Shown here piece by piece: positions 47,162-55,118 of a stretch of 64,000 bases of DNA. The notes under the pieces were generated by a model, which ran no database searches, was not told where the DNA came from, and worked only from the letters and a program-made list of their open reading frames with translations. A program made the position numbers and the translations under genes. The DNA lies in contig OZ243045.1 in NCBI GenBank assembly GCA_965212125.1, positions 1,736,001 to 1,800,000 of the forward strand. Reading direction: 5' to 3'. The first letter of the stretch is position 1. Each line of letters opens with the position of its first letter. Source of the stretch: CAYRJD01 sp965212125. GTDB lineage: Bacteria; Actinomycetota; Acidimicrobiia; Acidimicrobiales; Poriferisodalaceae.

Positions 47162-47872
47162 GTGACGTTGCTGCTGCTAATCAGGCACGGACAATCTGAG
47201 TGGAACCTGGTGGGCAGGTGGCAAGGTCAGGCTGATCCTCCCCTTACGGATCTGGGCAAGCGGCAGGCCGAGGTGGCGGGGATAGCCATTGCCGAACAGA
47301 TGGAGATTGCCGACCAGCAAGGTGGAGCGGGTGGCGCAAGTGGGTCAAGTGGCGCGGCCATAAAGCGAGTCATCTCCAGCGATCTGGAGCGGGCGCGCCA
47401 CACCGCAGAAATACTGGCTGCTCAGTTGGGTGTTGCGGACGTTGTGGTTGATTCGGCGCTGCGTGAGCGCCACGCCGGTGAATGGGAGGGGCTAACTCGG
47501 GTTGAAATAGATCAGCAGTGGCCGGGTGCGGTCGCCGAGCGGCGCTGGCCGCCGAACTTTGAGACCGAACAAAGCGTGGCTGAGCGGCTGCTGCCGGCTT
47601 TGCGGCGGCACTGCGATGGGCTTGATTCGACTGGCGCTGTGTTGACGGGTGCCGTGCTAACAGATGCCGTGCTGATGGTGGGGCACGCGGGCGTGGTCAA
47701 AACGGTGGATTTGTATGTGGGTGCGGAGGAGGAGTCGATCCCGAATCTGGCGGGGCGGTGGTATGAGGTGGACAGGTCGGGCGACAAGTCGGCGAGTTGG
47801 GGGTGGGAGAACGTGACGCCGCAGGAGCGGGTTCAGTTCGTGCCGACCGATATTGACCTGGCTATCGAGTAG
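47162..47872 (+). CDS. Histidine phosphatase (phosphoglycerate mutase family)
   Basis: 236 residues from the GTG at 47162; a TTG at 47135 is the furthest upstream start. LIRHGQSEWN near residue 6 contains the catalytic His; SSDLERARHTAEIL, RERHAGEWEG and VGHAGVVK complete the family core. A Gly/Ser-rich insertion follows the first helix, and three 15-bp repeats coding TGAVL/TGAVL/TDAVL precede the second catalytic His. Substrate unknown; may act on small phosphates rather than as glycolytic mutase. Confidence 0.88.
   Translation: MTLLLLIRHGQSEWNLVGRWQGQADPPLTDLGKRQAEVAGIAIAEQMEIADQQGGAGGASGSSGAAIKRVISSDLERARHTAEILAAQLGVADVVVDSALRERHAGEWEGLTRVEIDQQWPGAVAERRWPPNFETEQSVAERLLPALRRHCDGLDSTGAVLTGAVLTDAVLMVGHAGVVKTVDLYVGAEEESIPNLAGRWYEVDRSGDKSASWGWENVTPQERVQFVPTDIDLAIE
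47630..47674. repeat. 15-bp tandem repeat, three units, in the histidine phosphatase
   Basis: Units at 47630-47644, 47645-47659 and 47660-47674 code T(G/D)AVL three times. They immediately precede the VGHAG motif with the second catalytic His, so the expansion borders the active site. Confidence 0.8.
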
Positions 47873-47906
47873 GAGTGAGTAGGGCTAAGGCTGGGTAGGA
47901 CTAGCG

Positions 47907-48158
47907 CTAGGTGGGGCTGTCGTCGTCCATCCACGCCAAGGCGGCGGTCGGGTCAACATCGTCATCGGTCAATAGTTCTAGCGATCGCTCAACCTGCGCT
48001 AGTTCTGACTCGATGGCGTCAATCTCTGCGACGCTCAACGCATCGGCTGACGTGGTGGTTGGCGTGGTGGCATGGTCGGCAGGATCTGCCGCCGATTCAG
48101 TTTCAGATGGAGTAGCGATGCGTGCGATATTACGGCACCAGCGTTGCGGCGTCAGCAC
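47907..48158 (-). CDS. Small acidic protein of unknown function
   Basis: Up to 83 residues; the true start may be later. The C-terminal half, IDAIESELAQVERSLELL, is a predicted amphipathic helix followed by an acidic end. It recalls the coiled-coil part of small actinobacterial DksA/TraR-like proteins but lacks any zinc-finger cysteines. It converges with the phosphatase gene and lies opposite the tRNA. Treated as a probable small gene. Confidence 0.5.
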   Translation of the reverse strand: MLTPQRWCRNIARIATPSETESAADPADHATTPTTTSADALSVAEIDAIESELAQVERSLELLTDDDVDPTAALAWMDDDSPT

Positions 48159-48193
48159 TCCTGAAATGGGCAGGTCGGTAGCCTGTGCTGGCC

Positions 48194-48269
48194 GGGCCGC
48201 TAGCTCATCGGGTAGAGCAGGGGACTTTTAATCCCAAGGTGCCGGGTTCGAGCCCCGGGCGGCCCACCA
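48194..48269 (+). tRNA. tRNA-Lys (anticodon TTT)
   Basis: Cloverleaf read by eye: acceptor GGGCCGC (48194-48200) with GCGGCCC (48259-48265), D-stem GCTC/GAGC, anticodon loop CTTTTAA (48225-48231) with anticodon TTT at 48227-48229, T-stem CCGGG/CCCGG around TTCGAGC, and an encoded CCA at 48267-48269. The outermost anticodon-stem pair is G48220 opposite A48236, a mismatch; all other stem pairs are good. Lysine identity follows from the anticodon. Confidence 0.95.
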
Positions 48270-48333
48270 AATCCCTACGTGGCGGGCATATGCGATGGAA
48301 AGCTTGGTATCACCCTGAGCGACGACCTAAGGT

Positions 48334-49083
48334 ATGGGCGTGGTTAGAACATCTGTTCCTAGTGTGGATCAGGATCTGCCGCTATCAACCTCCGTTGAGC
48401 GCGACGATGTGCCCGAGGACCTGCCCGCAACGATAAGTGCCTCATTAGAAGCCTCAGCACTTCGTGCTGGTCCTTATACGACGCCATCAACTTCCGCCGA
48501 GCGCAGCGCTCTACTTAAGGACCTGATCGCAACGATAAGTGCCTCATTAGAAGCCCCAGCACTTCGTGCTGGTCCTTATACGACGATGTGGGGCTGGTCC
48601 GATATTGATGATTTACTCACTTACCCGCCAGCACCGAGAGACACCTCACTAAAAATCCCTGTCCGCCGTATTGACCCCGATCTAGCGCTGCCGATCTACT
48701 CCAAGCCCGGCGACGCTGGCGCGGATCTGCGGGCGGCGGAGACCACCTCGCTAAAGGCGGGCGGCGGGCGAGCACTTATTCGCACTGGCATCGCTATCGC
48801 CATTCCGATCGGGTACGCCGGATTCATCCAACCGCGCAGCGGGCTGGCGTTGCGCCACGGCATTACCTGTCTCAACACGCCCGGGCTGATTGATAGCGGC
48901 TACCGCGACGAGCTGCGTGTGCTGCTAGTAAACACTGACCGCAAGAAAAAGTACAAGGTTCAGCGGGGAGATCGGATCGCGCAGCTTGTGATCCAAAAAG
49001 TGGAGGCAGCTGAGTGGGATGAGGTCGGACAACTAGATGAGTCCGAGCGAGGGCTGGGCGGATTCGGGCACACCGGCCGCTAG
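48334..49083 (+). CDS. dut: dUTP diphosphatase with a duplicated 34-residue N-terminal extension
   Basis: Hydrolyses dUTP to dUMP. The catalytic core from about residue 105 has all five motifs: DAGADLRA, PRSGLA, GLIDSGYRDELRV, RGDRIAQLV and RGLGGFGHTG (usually GGFGSTG). The core is of usual length, but the frame opens 84 codons before MWGWSD (ATG at 48586). That stretch is two 34-residue copies of the same sequence, coded by a 102-bp tandem repeat. I took the ATG at 48334, preceded by AAGG; if the repeat is an untranslated leader, the protein starts at 48586. Confidence 0.88.
   Translation: MGVVRTSVPSVDQDLPLSTSVERDDVPEDLPATISASLEASALRAGPYTTPSTSAERSALLKDLIATISASLEAPALRAGPYTTMWGWSDIDDLLTYPPAPRDTSLKIPVRRIDPDLALPIYSKPGDAGADLRAAETTSLKAGGGRALIRTGIAIAIPIGYAGFIQPRSGLALRHGITCLNTPGLIDSGYRDELRVLLVNTDRKKKYKVQRGDRIAQLVIQKVEAAEWDEVGQLDESERGLGGFGHTGR
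48382..48585. repeat. 102-bp tandem duplication before the dUTPase core, each with a hairpin
   Basis: Copies at 48382-48483 and 48484-48585. The last ~53 bp of the copies differ at only one position, while the first half has diverged more. Each contains the inverted repeat CAGCAC-TTC-GTGCTG (48455-48469 and 48557-48571). The frame is kept (34 codons), so it may be an N-terminal extension or a structured leader. Confidence 0.9.
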
Positions 49084-49118
49084 CGCCCAGCCAAAATGTC
49101 CCACCCGTTTGTCACTAT

Positions 49119-49394
49119 GTGGGCATGCAAGAAATACCGCACGCAACAACACCCACCGCTGAAGTCATCTCTTTAGACAGATGGCGCTCGCAAGCGGCTG
49201 CGAGATCTTTTCAGCAGCCCGCCGGACCGGCACGGAATAGCCAGCCCAGCGACATCGCGCACATGCGAGCCAAAGCGAAAGCGCGGGCAAGGCAACGGCT
49301 GCTCAGCCATCGATTTCGTCAATCACCACTGCTAGCTGTTCATAGGTACCCAACAGCACCAACACGTCCCCCGCCGACAATTCGAAGTTGTTAG
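49119..49394 (+). CDS. Possible small basic protein, uncertain
   Basis: 91-residue open frame starting at an ATG soon after dUTPase. The first ~70 residues read like an ordinary soluble peptide (EVISLDRWRSQAAAR, then a Lys/Arg/Ala helix KAKARARQRLL), but the last third runs antisense over the end of the potassium channel gene. No family recognised and no strong ribosome binding site. It may be real with an overlapped end, or chance. Confidence 0.3.
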   Translation: MGMQEIPHATTPTAEVISLDRWRSQAAARSFQQPAGPARNSQPSDIAHMRAKAKARARQRLLSHRFRQSPLLAVHRYPTAPTRPPPTIRSC

Positions 49395-50421
49395 CGGGCG
49401 AAGAAACCCATTCGCCGTCACGTCCGACCGCTAACACCAGCCCATCCCAACGCCCACCAATGGCGCTGTCTCCCAGTTGCTTTTTGACAATTGCGCTTTC
49501 GGGCGCAATGCGGTGTTCTTTCACCAAAATGTCGTTGGTGGCAGTGCTCGGCATTAGCTCGTCAAAATAGGTAATCACCTCGGGATGCAAAGTAACCGCG
49601 GCCATCCGTGCGGCACCAATCTCATTCGGATTGATAACTCGGTCCGCCCCAGCACTCTCCAGCTTGGCGGTAGTGCTCAGGGAGTTGGTCCGTGCCACGA
49701 TAAAAAGCTCCGGACACATTGCGCGAGCGCTTAGCGCCACATACAGGTTTGACACATCGGAGTTGAACGCCAGCACCAGCGCGCGGGCGCGCTCAATCCC
49801 CGCTTCTACCAGCACGTGATCATGGGTGGCATCGGCGATGATGGTCAGGTGGTCGTCATCAGCTACCGACTCGTCATGGTCAATAACCACCACATCGCAG
49901 TTCTGCTTGACCAAGTCAGCAGTAATCGCGCGCCCAACCTCGCCATAACCGCAGATGATCGTGTGTCCGTTCAACTGATTAATTGATTCGCGCATATGTC
50001 GCCTCCTTAAGCGATCGTCGAGATGTCCCTCAAACAGCGTTTCCATCAACACGCCCAACGTGTACAGAGCCGAAGAGGTCCCAACCAAAATAAGCACCAG
50101 GGTGAAGATTTGATACCGCAAGGTGTCGGGATCAATCACCCGCGATTCGGAATAGCCGACCGTTGAAATGGTGATGATGGTTTGGTACAGGGCCGAGACT
50201 GGGCCAACCCCAAGAACGATGTAGCCAACCGTTCCGCCGACTATCACCGTTATCAAAAGCGCTAGGCCAGCCCTGAATCTGTTCCACGGATCTCTTACCT
50301 CGCCCCACCGACGGCGACGGCGAAGCACTCGGCCAAGCCGGCGCGTCACACGTTCCATACGTCGCTTGCGTGCCCGGGCTTGACGGTCAAGCATCCGTGA
50401 GCGTTCGCCGCGCTGACGCAT
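49303..50421 (-). CDS. Two-helix potassium channel with RCK/TrkA-N domain
   Basis: About 372 residues from the ATG at 50421 (50394 and 50358 are other candidates; the frame runs to 50658). Basic N-terminus, outer helix around residue 52-70, pore with selectivity filter TVGYSE (canonical TVGYGD), inner helix, then an RCK domain with the nucleotide loop ICGYGEVGRAI and a C-terminal RCK_C domain ending in VLVLLGTYEQL. Such channels are gated by ligands on the RCK ring. Family sure; ion assumed potassium. Confidence 0.88.
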   Translation of the reverse strand: MRQRGERSRMLDRQARARKRRMERVTRRLGRVLRRRRRWGEVRDPWNRFRAGLALLITVIVGGTVGYIVLGVGPVSALYQTIITISTVGYSESRVIDPDTLRYQIFTLVLILVGTSSALYTLGVLMETLFEGHLDDRLRRRHMRESINQLNGHTIICGYGEVGRAITADLVKQNCDVVVIDHDESVADDDHLTIIADATHDHVLVEAGIERARALVLAFNSDVSNLYVALSARAMCPELFIVARTNSLSTTAKLESAGADRVINPNEIGAARMAAVTLHPEVITYFDELMPSTATNDILVKEHRIAPESAIVKKQLGDSAIGGRWDGLVLAVGRDGEWVSSPANNFELSAGDVLVLLGTYEQLAVVIDEIDG

Positions 50422-50575
50422 GTTGTCTTCGGCTGATGCCTGCGAACGCGCGTGCCGTCGGCTGGACTTATCTTTTGACAAGCTTCTCTTGCGTCGCCCT
50501 AATCCGCCAAGCACACCTGCCAAAATAGAGGCTGCGCAAGATCGGCACCCACATTTGCTGTCTGGCCGCATCGGT

Positions 50576-50627
50576 CTGGCCGCTACCCGTCCGTGTCGGC
50601 GCTGGCCGCTACCCGTCCGTGTCGGCG
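50576..50627. repeat. Perfect 26-bp tandem duplication
   Basis: The unit starting CTGGCCGCTACCCGTCC occurs at 50576-50601 and 50602-50627 without mismatch, followed by the first four bases of a third unit. It lies between the potassium channel and the oligoribonuclease genes; 26 is not a multiple of three, which argues that the channel frame does not extend through it. Confidence 0.85.
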
Positions 50628-50689
50628 CTGGACGCGAGCACGACGCTGGGTAGCCCACCGATGTCCAAATGCGCCCTAAGGTAAAAGCA

Positions 50690-51241
50690 ATGTTTGTCTG
50701 GATTGACCTTGAGATGACGGGGCTAGACCACCGCGTTCACAAAATTGTGGAAATCGCCACCGTCGTTACGGACGAGCTCCTAGAGACCATCATTGATGGG
50801 CCGAACCTGGTTATTGCGGCGAGCGAGCAGGACATCGAGCAGATGAGCCCCGAGGTAACTGAGATGCATTCCAAAACCGGGCTGCTAGATCAGATCAAAG
50901 AATCCAAAGTCACTCTCGCTGAGGCTGAGCAGCTGACCTACGACTTCATCCAGGCCAACGTGCCGAAGCCGGATGAGTCGCCTCTGTGCGGCAACTCAAT
51001 CGGCACCGATCGGCGTTTTCTGGACGAGCAGATGCCCAAAATTGAAAAGCTGCTGCACTACCGGGTGATTGACGTGTCCTCGCTGCGCTTGGTGGGCAAT
51101 GTGTTGGCGCCGGACGTTGTGAAAACGTGGAAGGCAAATGAAGACAAAAGCACTACCACCAAGCACCGCGCACTTGACGACATTCACACAAGCATCAAAG
51201 AGCTCCGCCATTACTACGAGAACTGGCTGCCGCTAGCCTGA
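50690..51241 (+). CDS. orn: Oligoribonuclease
   Basis: 3'-5' exoribonuclease that degrades 2-5-nt RNAs (nanoRNA, including pGpG). 183 residues from the ATG at 50690, preceded by AAGG; an ATG at 50669 would add seven residues. DEDDh motifs: WIDLEMTGLD (Asp6, Glu8), GTDRRFLD near residue 104, and HRALDDI near 158. Followed after 6 bp by the MBL-fold gene, so the two may be co-transcribed. Confidence 0.96.
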   Translation: MFVWIDLEMTGLDHRVHKIVEIATVVTDELLETIIDGPNLVIAASEQDIEQMSPEVTEMHSKTGLLDQIKESKVTLAEAEQLTYDFIQANVPKPDESPLCGNSIGTDRRFLDEQMPKIEKLLHYRVIDVSSLRLVGNVLAPDVVKTWKANEDKSTTTKHRALDDIHTSIKELRHYYENWLPLA

Positions 51242-51247
51242 GCCGCC

Positions 51248-52381
51248 GTGAATAAGCCAACTCGCGAGGAACAACTACCTCCCGACGGGAAGGTTGTAGA
51301 GATAGTTCCCAACATTCGGCGGCTGCAGTTGCCGATGAACATGCCTGGCTTGGGGCACGTCAACTGCTACATCATGGACGACGACCGTGGTGCGGCGCTA
51401 CTCGATCCGGGCTTGCCGGGGCCGGCTTCGTGGAAAGCGCTAATGCAGGGCCTGAAGGAGGCCGAAGTGCCGCCCGGGCGCGTTCACACAATCATCGTCA
51501 CGCACAGTCACCCGGACCATTTCGGGGCGGCGGGTCGCTTTAGCCACGAGTACGGATCGGAACTGATAACGCACCGCAACTTTCGTATGTGGTGGGACAT
51601 TGACGAGGAAGACGAAGACCCGCTGGAGCCGATGGCGCAGGCCGGTGCCGACCGAGGTGGTGAGAACCCGGCTGGTGCTGACCTGGCCGGTGCTGACTCG
51701 GCTGGCGTTGACTCGGCCGACGAGATACGGGGTAATGGCAACCCACGCGGCCAGACGCCTTGGGGCGGCAAGGGTTACAAGCTCCCCTGGCATCGCAAGT
51801 TGGCGTATGAATTTATGCGCAAGGGCTGGGGCGGCCGCTGGTTCAAGACGCCGATACCTACCTCACGCCTGGACGATGCCGACCGCATAAAGCTGGCTCG
51901 GCGGGAGTTTGTGGCGATGCACACGCCCGGGCACACCGTTGATCACCTGTGCCTGTTCGATCCGGAAACCGGCGTGATGCTTTGCGGCGACCACGTGTTG
52001 CCGACCATCACCCCGCACATCTCCGGCATCACGACCGCTAAAGACCCCCTCAAAGATTTCTTCAATTCGCTTGACCGGGTGGCAGAGCTTGAAGGAGTTT
52101 CGCTGGGGTTGCCCGCGCATGGGCAGCCGTGCGCGGATTTGCGCGGCCGGGTGAAAGACATCAAACGCCATCACAACGAACGGCTAGATGTGCTGCGTGA
52201 AGCATCCGACCAGATTGGGCAAGGGTCGGTTGAGCAATACATGAAGGAGCTGTTCAAAGAGCGCTCGTGGGGGTCAATGGCCGAATCGGAAACCTTTGCG
52301 CACCTTGAGCATCTGCGTCAGATCGGTGAGGCCAGCGCACGCCGGGATGACAGCGGCAATCTTGAGTACAGCTTTCACTAG
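51248..52381 (+). CDS. MBL-fold metallo-hydrolase
   Basis: 377 residues. Metal site motifs: THSHPDHFG near residue 85, HTPGHTVDHLCLF near 223 and CGDHVLP near 245. It resembles the LACTB2/glyoxalase II branch, but the substrate is unknown. A linker at about residues 128-165 carries an AGADx pentapeptide series coded by 15-bp repeats. GTG start at 51248. Located directly after orn. Confidence 0.85.
   Translation: MNKPTREEQLPPDGKVVEIVPNIRRLQLPMNMPGLGHVNCYIMDDDRGAALLDPGLPGPASWKALMQGLKEAEVPPGRVHTIIVTHSHPDHFGAAGRFSHEYGSELITHRNFRMWWDIDEEDEDPLEPMAQAGADRGGENPAGADLAGADSAGVDSADEIRGNGNPRGQTPWGGKGYKLPWHRKLAYEFMRKGWGGRWFKTPIPTSRLDDADRIKLARREFVAMHTPGHTVDHLCLFDPETGVMLCGDHVLPTITPHISGITTAKDPLKDFFNSLDRVAELEGVSLGLPAHGQPCADLRGRVKDIKRHHNERLDVLREASDQIGQGSVEQYMKELFKERSWGSMAESETFAHLEHLRQIGEASARRDDSGNLEYSFH
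51671..51715. repeat. 15-bp tandem repeat, three units, in the MBL hydrolase
   Basis: GCTGGTGCTGACCTG, GCCGGTGCTGACTCG and GCTGGCGTTGACTCG (51671-51715) code AGADL, AGADS, AGVDS in a loop of the hydrolase. Confidence 0.85.
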
Positions 52382-52697
52382 CTAGCTGCCCCTGGCGCTA
52401 GCTGCCCTAGCTCCCTAAATCCTCCCCATAAATTCCCAATAAATAGAGCCCCGACCAGCCGGGCCTGCCGATCAAACTGCGGGCACGCATTTAATTGCGC
52501 TTGACCGATTTCTAAGCGGCTGATGAAATCGCAACGCTTAGCAGCAGGGCCTGACTTCTGAGCACCTAGGGCCTCACTTCTTTATTCATTTTGCGGCCGT
52601 AGCACGCGGGCATTACTGCCCTGCTGATTGAGCCCGCTTACTGCGCTCGTCGCGGTAAGGGCTGCGCCGTTGAAAGTGCGAAACAGAAGGGAATTCT
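52382..52697. promoter_or_regulatory. Intergenic region before whiB with a 22-bp-spaced direct repeat
   Basis: 316 bp without a gene. GGGCCTGACTTCT at 52547-52559 and GGGCCTCACTTCT at 52569-52581 are near-identical and start 22 bp apart, about two helical turns, followed by an AT-rich stretch (TTTATTCATTTTG). TTGACC at 52501 with TGAAAT 17 bp later is a weak promoter candidate. The whiB start has a good AGAAGGGAA site. A regulator-binding role for the repeat is inference. Confidence 0.4.
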
Positions 52698-53039
52698 GTG
52701 CACAAACAACCCACCAACAATGAGGACGCTTGGAAAGCTTTCGGCCGTTGTAACGACGGTACGGGAGTTATTACTCGAGTCTTCTTTTCTGACAGATATG
52801 CCGACATCTTGCGAGCGCAGGCCATCTGTAGCCGTTGCGTCGTGAAAGCGGCGTGTCATTCGGCGGCGAAAAAACGCAATGAACCTTGGGGCGTATGGGG
52901 CGGCGAGCTATTTCAGAAAGGCACCGAGCGGCCGGTGCTGACTCGTGGCCGCCCGCCTGCCAAACCCAAGCCGAAGGTAACAATCCAGGAAATAGAAGAA
53001 GTGCCTTTGCCGCCCGATTTGATCGATATGGCAAGTTGA
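52698..53039 (+). CDS. WhiB-family [4Fe-4S] transcriptional regulator
   Basis: 113 residues, GTG start at 52698 after AGAAGGGAA. Four cluster cysteines at 18, 44, 47 and 53 (C-x25-C-x2-C-x5-C), then the family turn GVWGGE. The C-terminus has TRGRPPAKPKPK, an AT-hook-like core (RGRP) as in WhiB7-type proteins. WhiB proteins sense NO/O2 or bind sigma factor; which role applies here is not visible. Stands alone with long gaps either side. Confidence 0.93.
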   Translation: MHKQPTNNEDAWKAFGRCNDGTGVITRVFFSDRYADILRAQAICSRCVVKAACHSAAKKRNEPWGVWGGELFQKGTERPVLTRGRPPAKPKPKVTIQEIEEVPLPPDLIDMAS

Positions 53040-53366
53040 TCGGTACGGCAAGCAGGTAAAGAACTCCGGGCCGACTGAGGCGGCTTGGCTGGGTTTGCTG
53101 CTTAGCAAGGCTGAGTTTGCGACTCGGCTCAGCTGAGTTTGTGGCTTTGCTAGATCTGTGATCTGGCAAGCCAGCAAAGCGAACCAACTAAGAGAGCCGC
53201 TGGCAGCGGCCCGGAGCCCACGCCGGCGTTTGGATGCGCGGCGGGCGGGCTGCGACGGGCTGCGGGCGAGCTGTGGCTGTCGTCGCTACGCTTGCCGTAG
53301 CCCAAGCGTCGGCGTTTCGTAACAGCGCAGAAGAATCGCCGATGTGCGCGGCTAATCTTTTCAAAA
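53040..53366. other. Intergenic region with clustered palindromes after whiB
   Basis: 327 bp with no gene I trust. Palindromes: CTCAGCTGAG at 53128-53137; a cruciform of GCTTTGCT (53144-53151) with AGCAAAGC (53173-53180), enclosing AGATC-TGT-GATCT (53152-53164); and GCCGCTG-G-CAGCGGC (53196-53210). No T-tract follows any of them, so they are not classic terminators. They could be a structured RNA or end-of-transcript signal. Confidence 0.45.
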
Positions 53367-54095
53367 ATGACTGAGTCCAACTCCACGAGCATCCTGCGCT
53401 GGCCCATGGCTAGCTGGCGCAACGCGGCATTTTCGCTACTTGGCGTTTATGCCGTGGCGACCGTGGCTTTTTTGGCCTTAGGCGGTGCGTCACCCGAGGC
53501 GTCAATGGACACCATGGAAGCCCAAATCGTGGCGGACGCAAACAGCGACGCCAACGGAAACACCGCAACCGGCATTACCGATCTGGCTGGCAGCTGCGAT
53601 GAAATTGACCCCAGGGTCGCCCCCGATGCAGACCCGACCGTGGCGGCTGGGTCGCAGGCCGTTCACCAAATCACCTTCAACACGCTTGACGGAGAGCCCA
53701 CCGCGCTGTCGGCTTACGCAGGCTGCCCGCTAATCATCAATTTCTTTGCGTCGTGGTGCGTGCCTTGCGTTACCGAGATGCCCGAGTTCGACAGATTTTG
53801 GACTCTGCACGGCTCGCAGGTGGCGGTCGTTGGGTTGGCGGTAGAAGCCGTTGAGCCGGCACGTGCAATCGTCGAGGAGACCGGAGTTACCTACCTGGTC
53901 GGACTTGACGAGAGCGACCTGTTCATCGAGCTAGGCGGGTTGGGCATGCCGACGACGGTGTTCGTTTCGTCCAGCGGCGAGCTGCTTGATTCGCACAGCG
54001 GGATTCTTACCTTTGACGACCTGCAAATTCGCGCGGCGGATCACTTTGACTTGGACGACTACTTTGCCGCCAACGCTGCCGCCGGTGCGCAATAA
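53367..54095 (+). CDS. TlpA/ResA-like membrane-anchored thioredoxin
   Basis: 242 residues: one N-terminal helix (about 19-38), a Asp/Asn/Thr-rich linker, then a thioredoxin domain with the active-site pair Cys131/Cys134 in SWCVPCVTEMP and a cis-Pro region GGLGMPTTVF. Faces the outside. With CcdA downstream it likely reduces apocytochrome c haem-site cysteines (cytochrome c maturation system II). ResB/ResC partners are not in the window. Confidence 0.88.
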   Translation: MTESNSTSILRWPMASWRNAAFSLLGVYAVATVAFLALGGASPEASMDTMEAQIVADANSDANGNTATGITDLAGSCDEIDPRVAPDADPTVAAGSQAVHQITFNTLDGEPTALSAYAGCPLIINFFASWCVPCVTEMPEFDRFWTLHGSQVAVVGLAVEAVEPARAIVEETGVTYLVGLDESDLFIELGGLGMPTTVFVSSSGELLDSHSGILTFDDLQIRAADHFDLDDYFAANAAAGAQ

Positions 54096-54128
54096 GTCGC
54101 AATAAGTGGGGAGCGTGCTAGACAACAT

Positions 54129-54158
54129 GGACAAGCCGACACAGGACAAGCAGACACA
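54129..54158. repeat. 15-bp tandem duplication in the ccdA leader
   Basis: GGACAAGCCGACACA (54129-54143) and GGACAAGCAGACACA (54144-54158) differ at one base and are followed by a degenerate GGTCAGACGCAGG. The block is non-coding, between the thioredoxin stop (54095) and the ccdA start (54180). Confidence 0.85.
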
Positions 54159-54179
54159 GGTCAGACGCAGGCAGAAACG

Positions 54180-55118
54180 ATGAACACCACTCAACTCACG
54201 TTCGCATTCACCGCCGGGATGGTGACAACCATCAACCCGTGCGGGTTCGCCATGCTGCCCGCCTACCTGTCTTACTTCCTCGGGCTGGATCGCCGAGCCG
54301 GAGCCGACCAAACGCGAGCACGCGCCGGCATCGGGCGAGCCCTGCTGACCGGCTCCATCGTGTCCTCCGGATTCTTGGTGGTGTTCGGGATTGTGGGGGT
54401 GCTGGTAACCGCCGGCCTGACCGCCATCAACACCGTCGTGCCGTGGATCACCATCGGCATCGGCATCGCACTGATGGCACTCGGCATGGCCTTTTTGGCG
54501 GGCTGGAAAATGACGGCGTTCCTGCCGAAGTTTGACCGCGGCACCGGCGGCCGAGACTCCCGCTCGCTGTTCTTGTTCGGCATTAGCTACGCGATCGCCT
54601 CGGTGTCTTGCGGGCTGCCCACCTTCATTGTTGTGGTGTCAACCTCGGTCAACGATTTTGGCTCCGGCCTGCTGGCGTTTGGCGTCTATGCGGCGGGGAT
54701 GAGCCTGGTGCTCACCTCGCTCACCATCAGCCTCGCCATGGCACGCAGTTCCCTGCTGCTGCGGCTGCGAAAACTAATGCGCTACACCGACCAACTGGCC
54801 GGAGTTTTGATGGTGCTGGCGGGCGCCTACCTGACCTTCTATTGGCTGAGCGACAGGTTCGGATGGTCGGGGTTGGGCATCGTGTTGAACGTTGAACGCT
54901 GGAGCGGCGACCTGACGAACTTCGTGGCGTCGGTCGGCGGGTTGCGCCTGGGGCTGATCTTGAGCATTGCGTTGGCGGTGGGGTTGATGGTCGCGCTGTT
55001 TGATACCAGCGGCTCCGACGGCGACGGCGTTGAGCGCAGCGGCGTTAGCAGCGGTGACGGCGACGCCGCCGCTAGCGGCGAACGCGAAAAAGAAGATGCC
55101 ACTTCATCTGCGAGATGA
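54180..55118 (+). CDS. ccdA: Cytochrome c biogenesis protein CcdA
   Basis: DsbD/CcdA-type membrane thiol-disulfide carrier, 312 residues with about six to seven helices. The redox cysteines are Cys21 in INPCGFAMLP and Cys144 in SVSCGLPTF. It passes reducing power from cytoplasmic thioredoxin to the external TlpA-like protein coded 84 bp upstream. Longer than the usual ~240 residues by a hydrophobic C-terminus and a Ser/Gly/Asp tail, which overlaps the next gene. Confidence 0.92.
   Translation: MNTTQLTFAFTAGMVTTINPCGFAMLPAYLSYFLGLDRRAGADQTRARAGIGRALLTGSIVSSGFLVVFGIVGVLVTAGLTAINTVVPWITIGIGIALMALGMAFLAGWKMTAFLPKFDRGTGGRDSRSLFLFGISYAIASVSCGLPTFIVVVSTSVNDFGSGLLAFGVYAAGMSLVLTSLTISLAMARSSLLLRLRKLMRYTDQLAGVLMVLAGAYLTFYWLSDRFGWSGLGIVLNVERWSGDLTNFVASVGGLRLGLILSIALAVGLMVALFDTSGSDGDGVERSGVSSGDGDAAASGEREKEDATSSAR

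Noticed and set aside
48185..48436. Plus-strand frame over the tRNA gene
   Set aside because: Its first third is the translated tRNA-Lys sequence, a well-known false gene pattern; it has no family features.
53196..53210. Rho-independent terminator
   Set aside because: The stem is perfect but the following bases are C/G-rich, with no T-tract.
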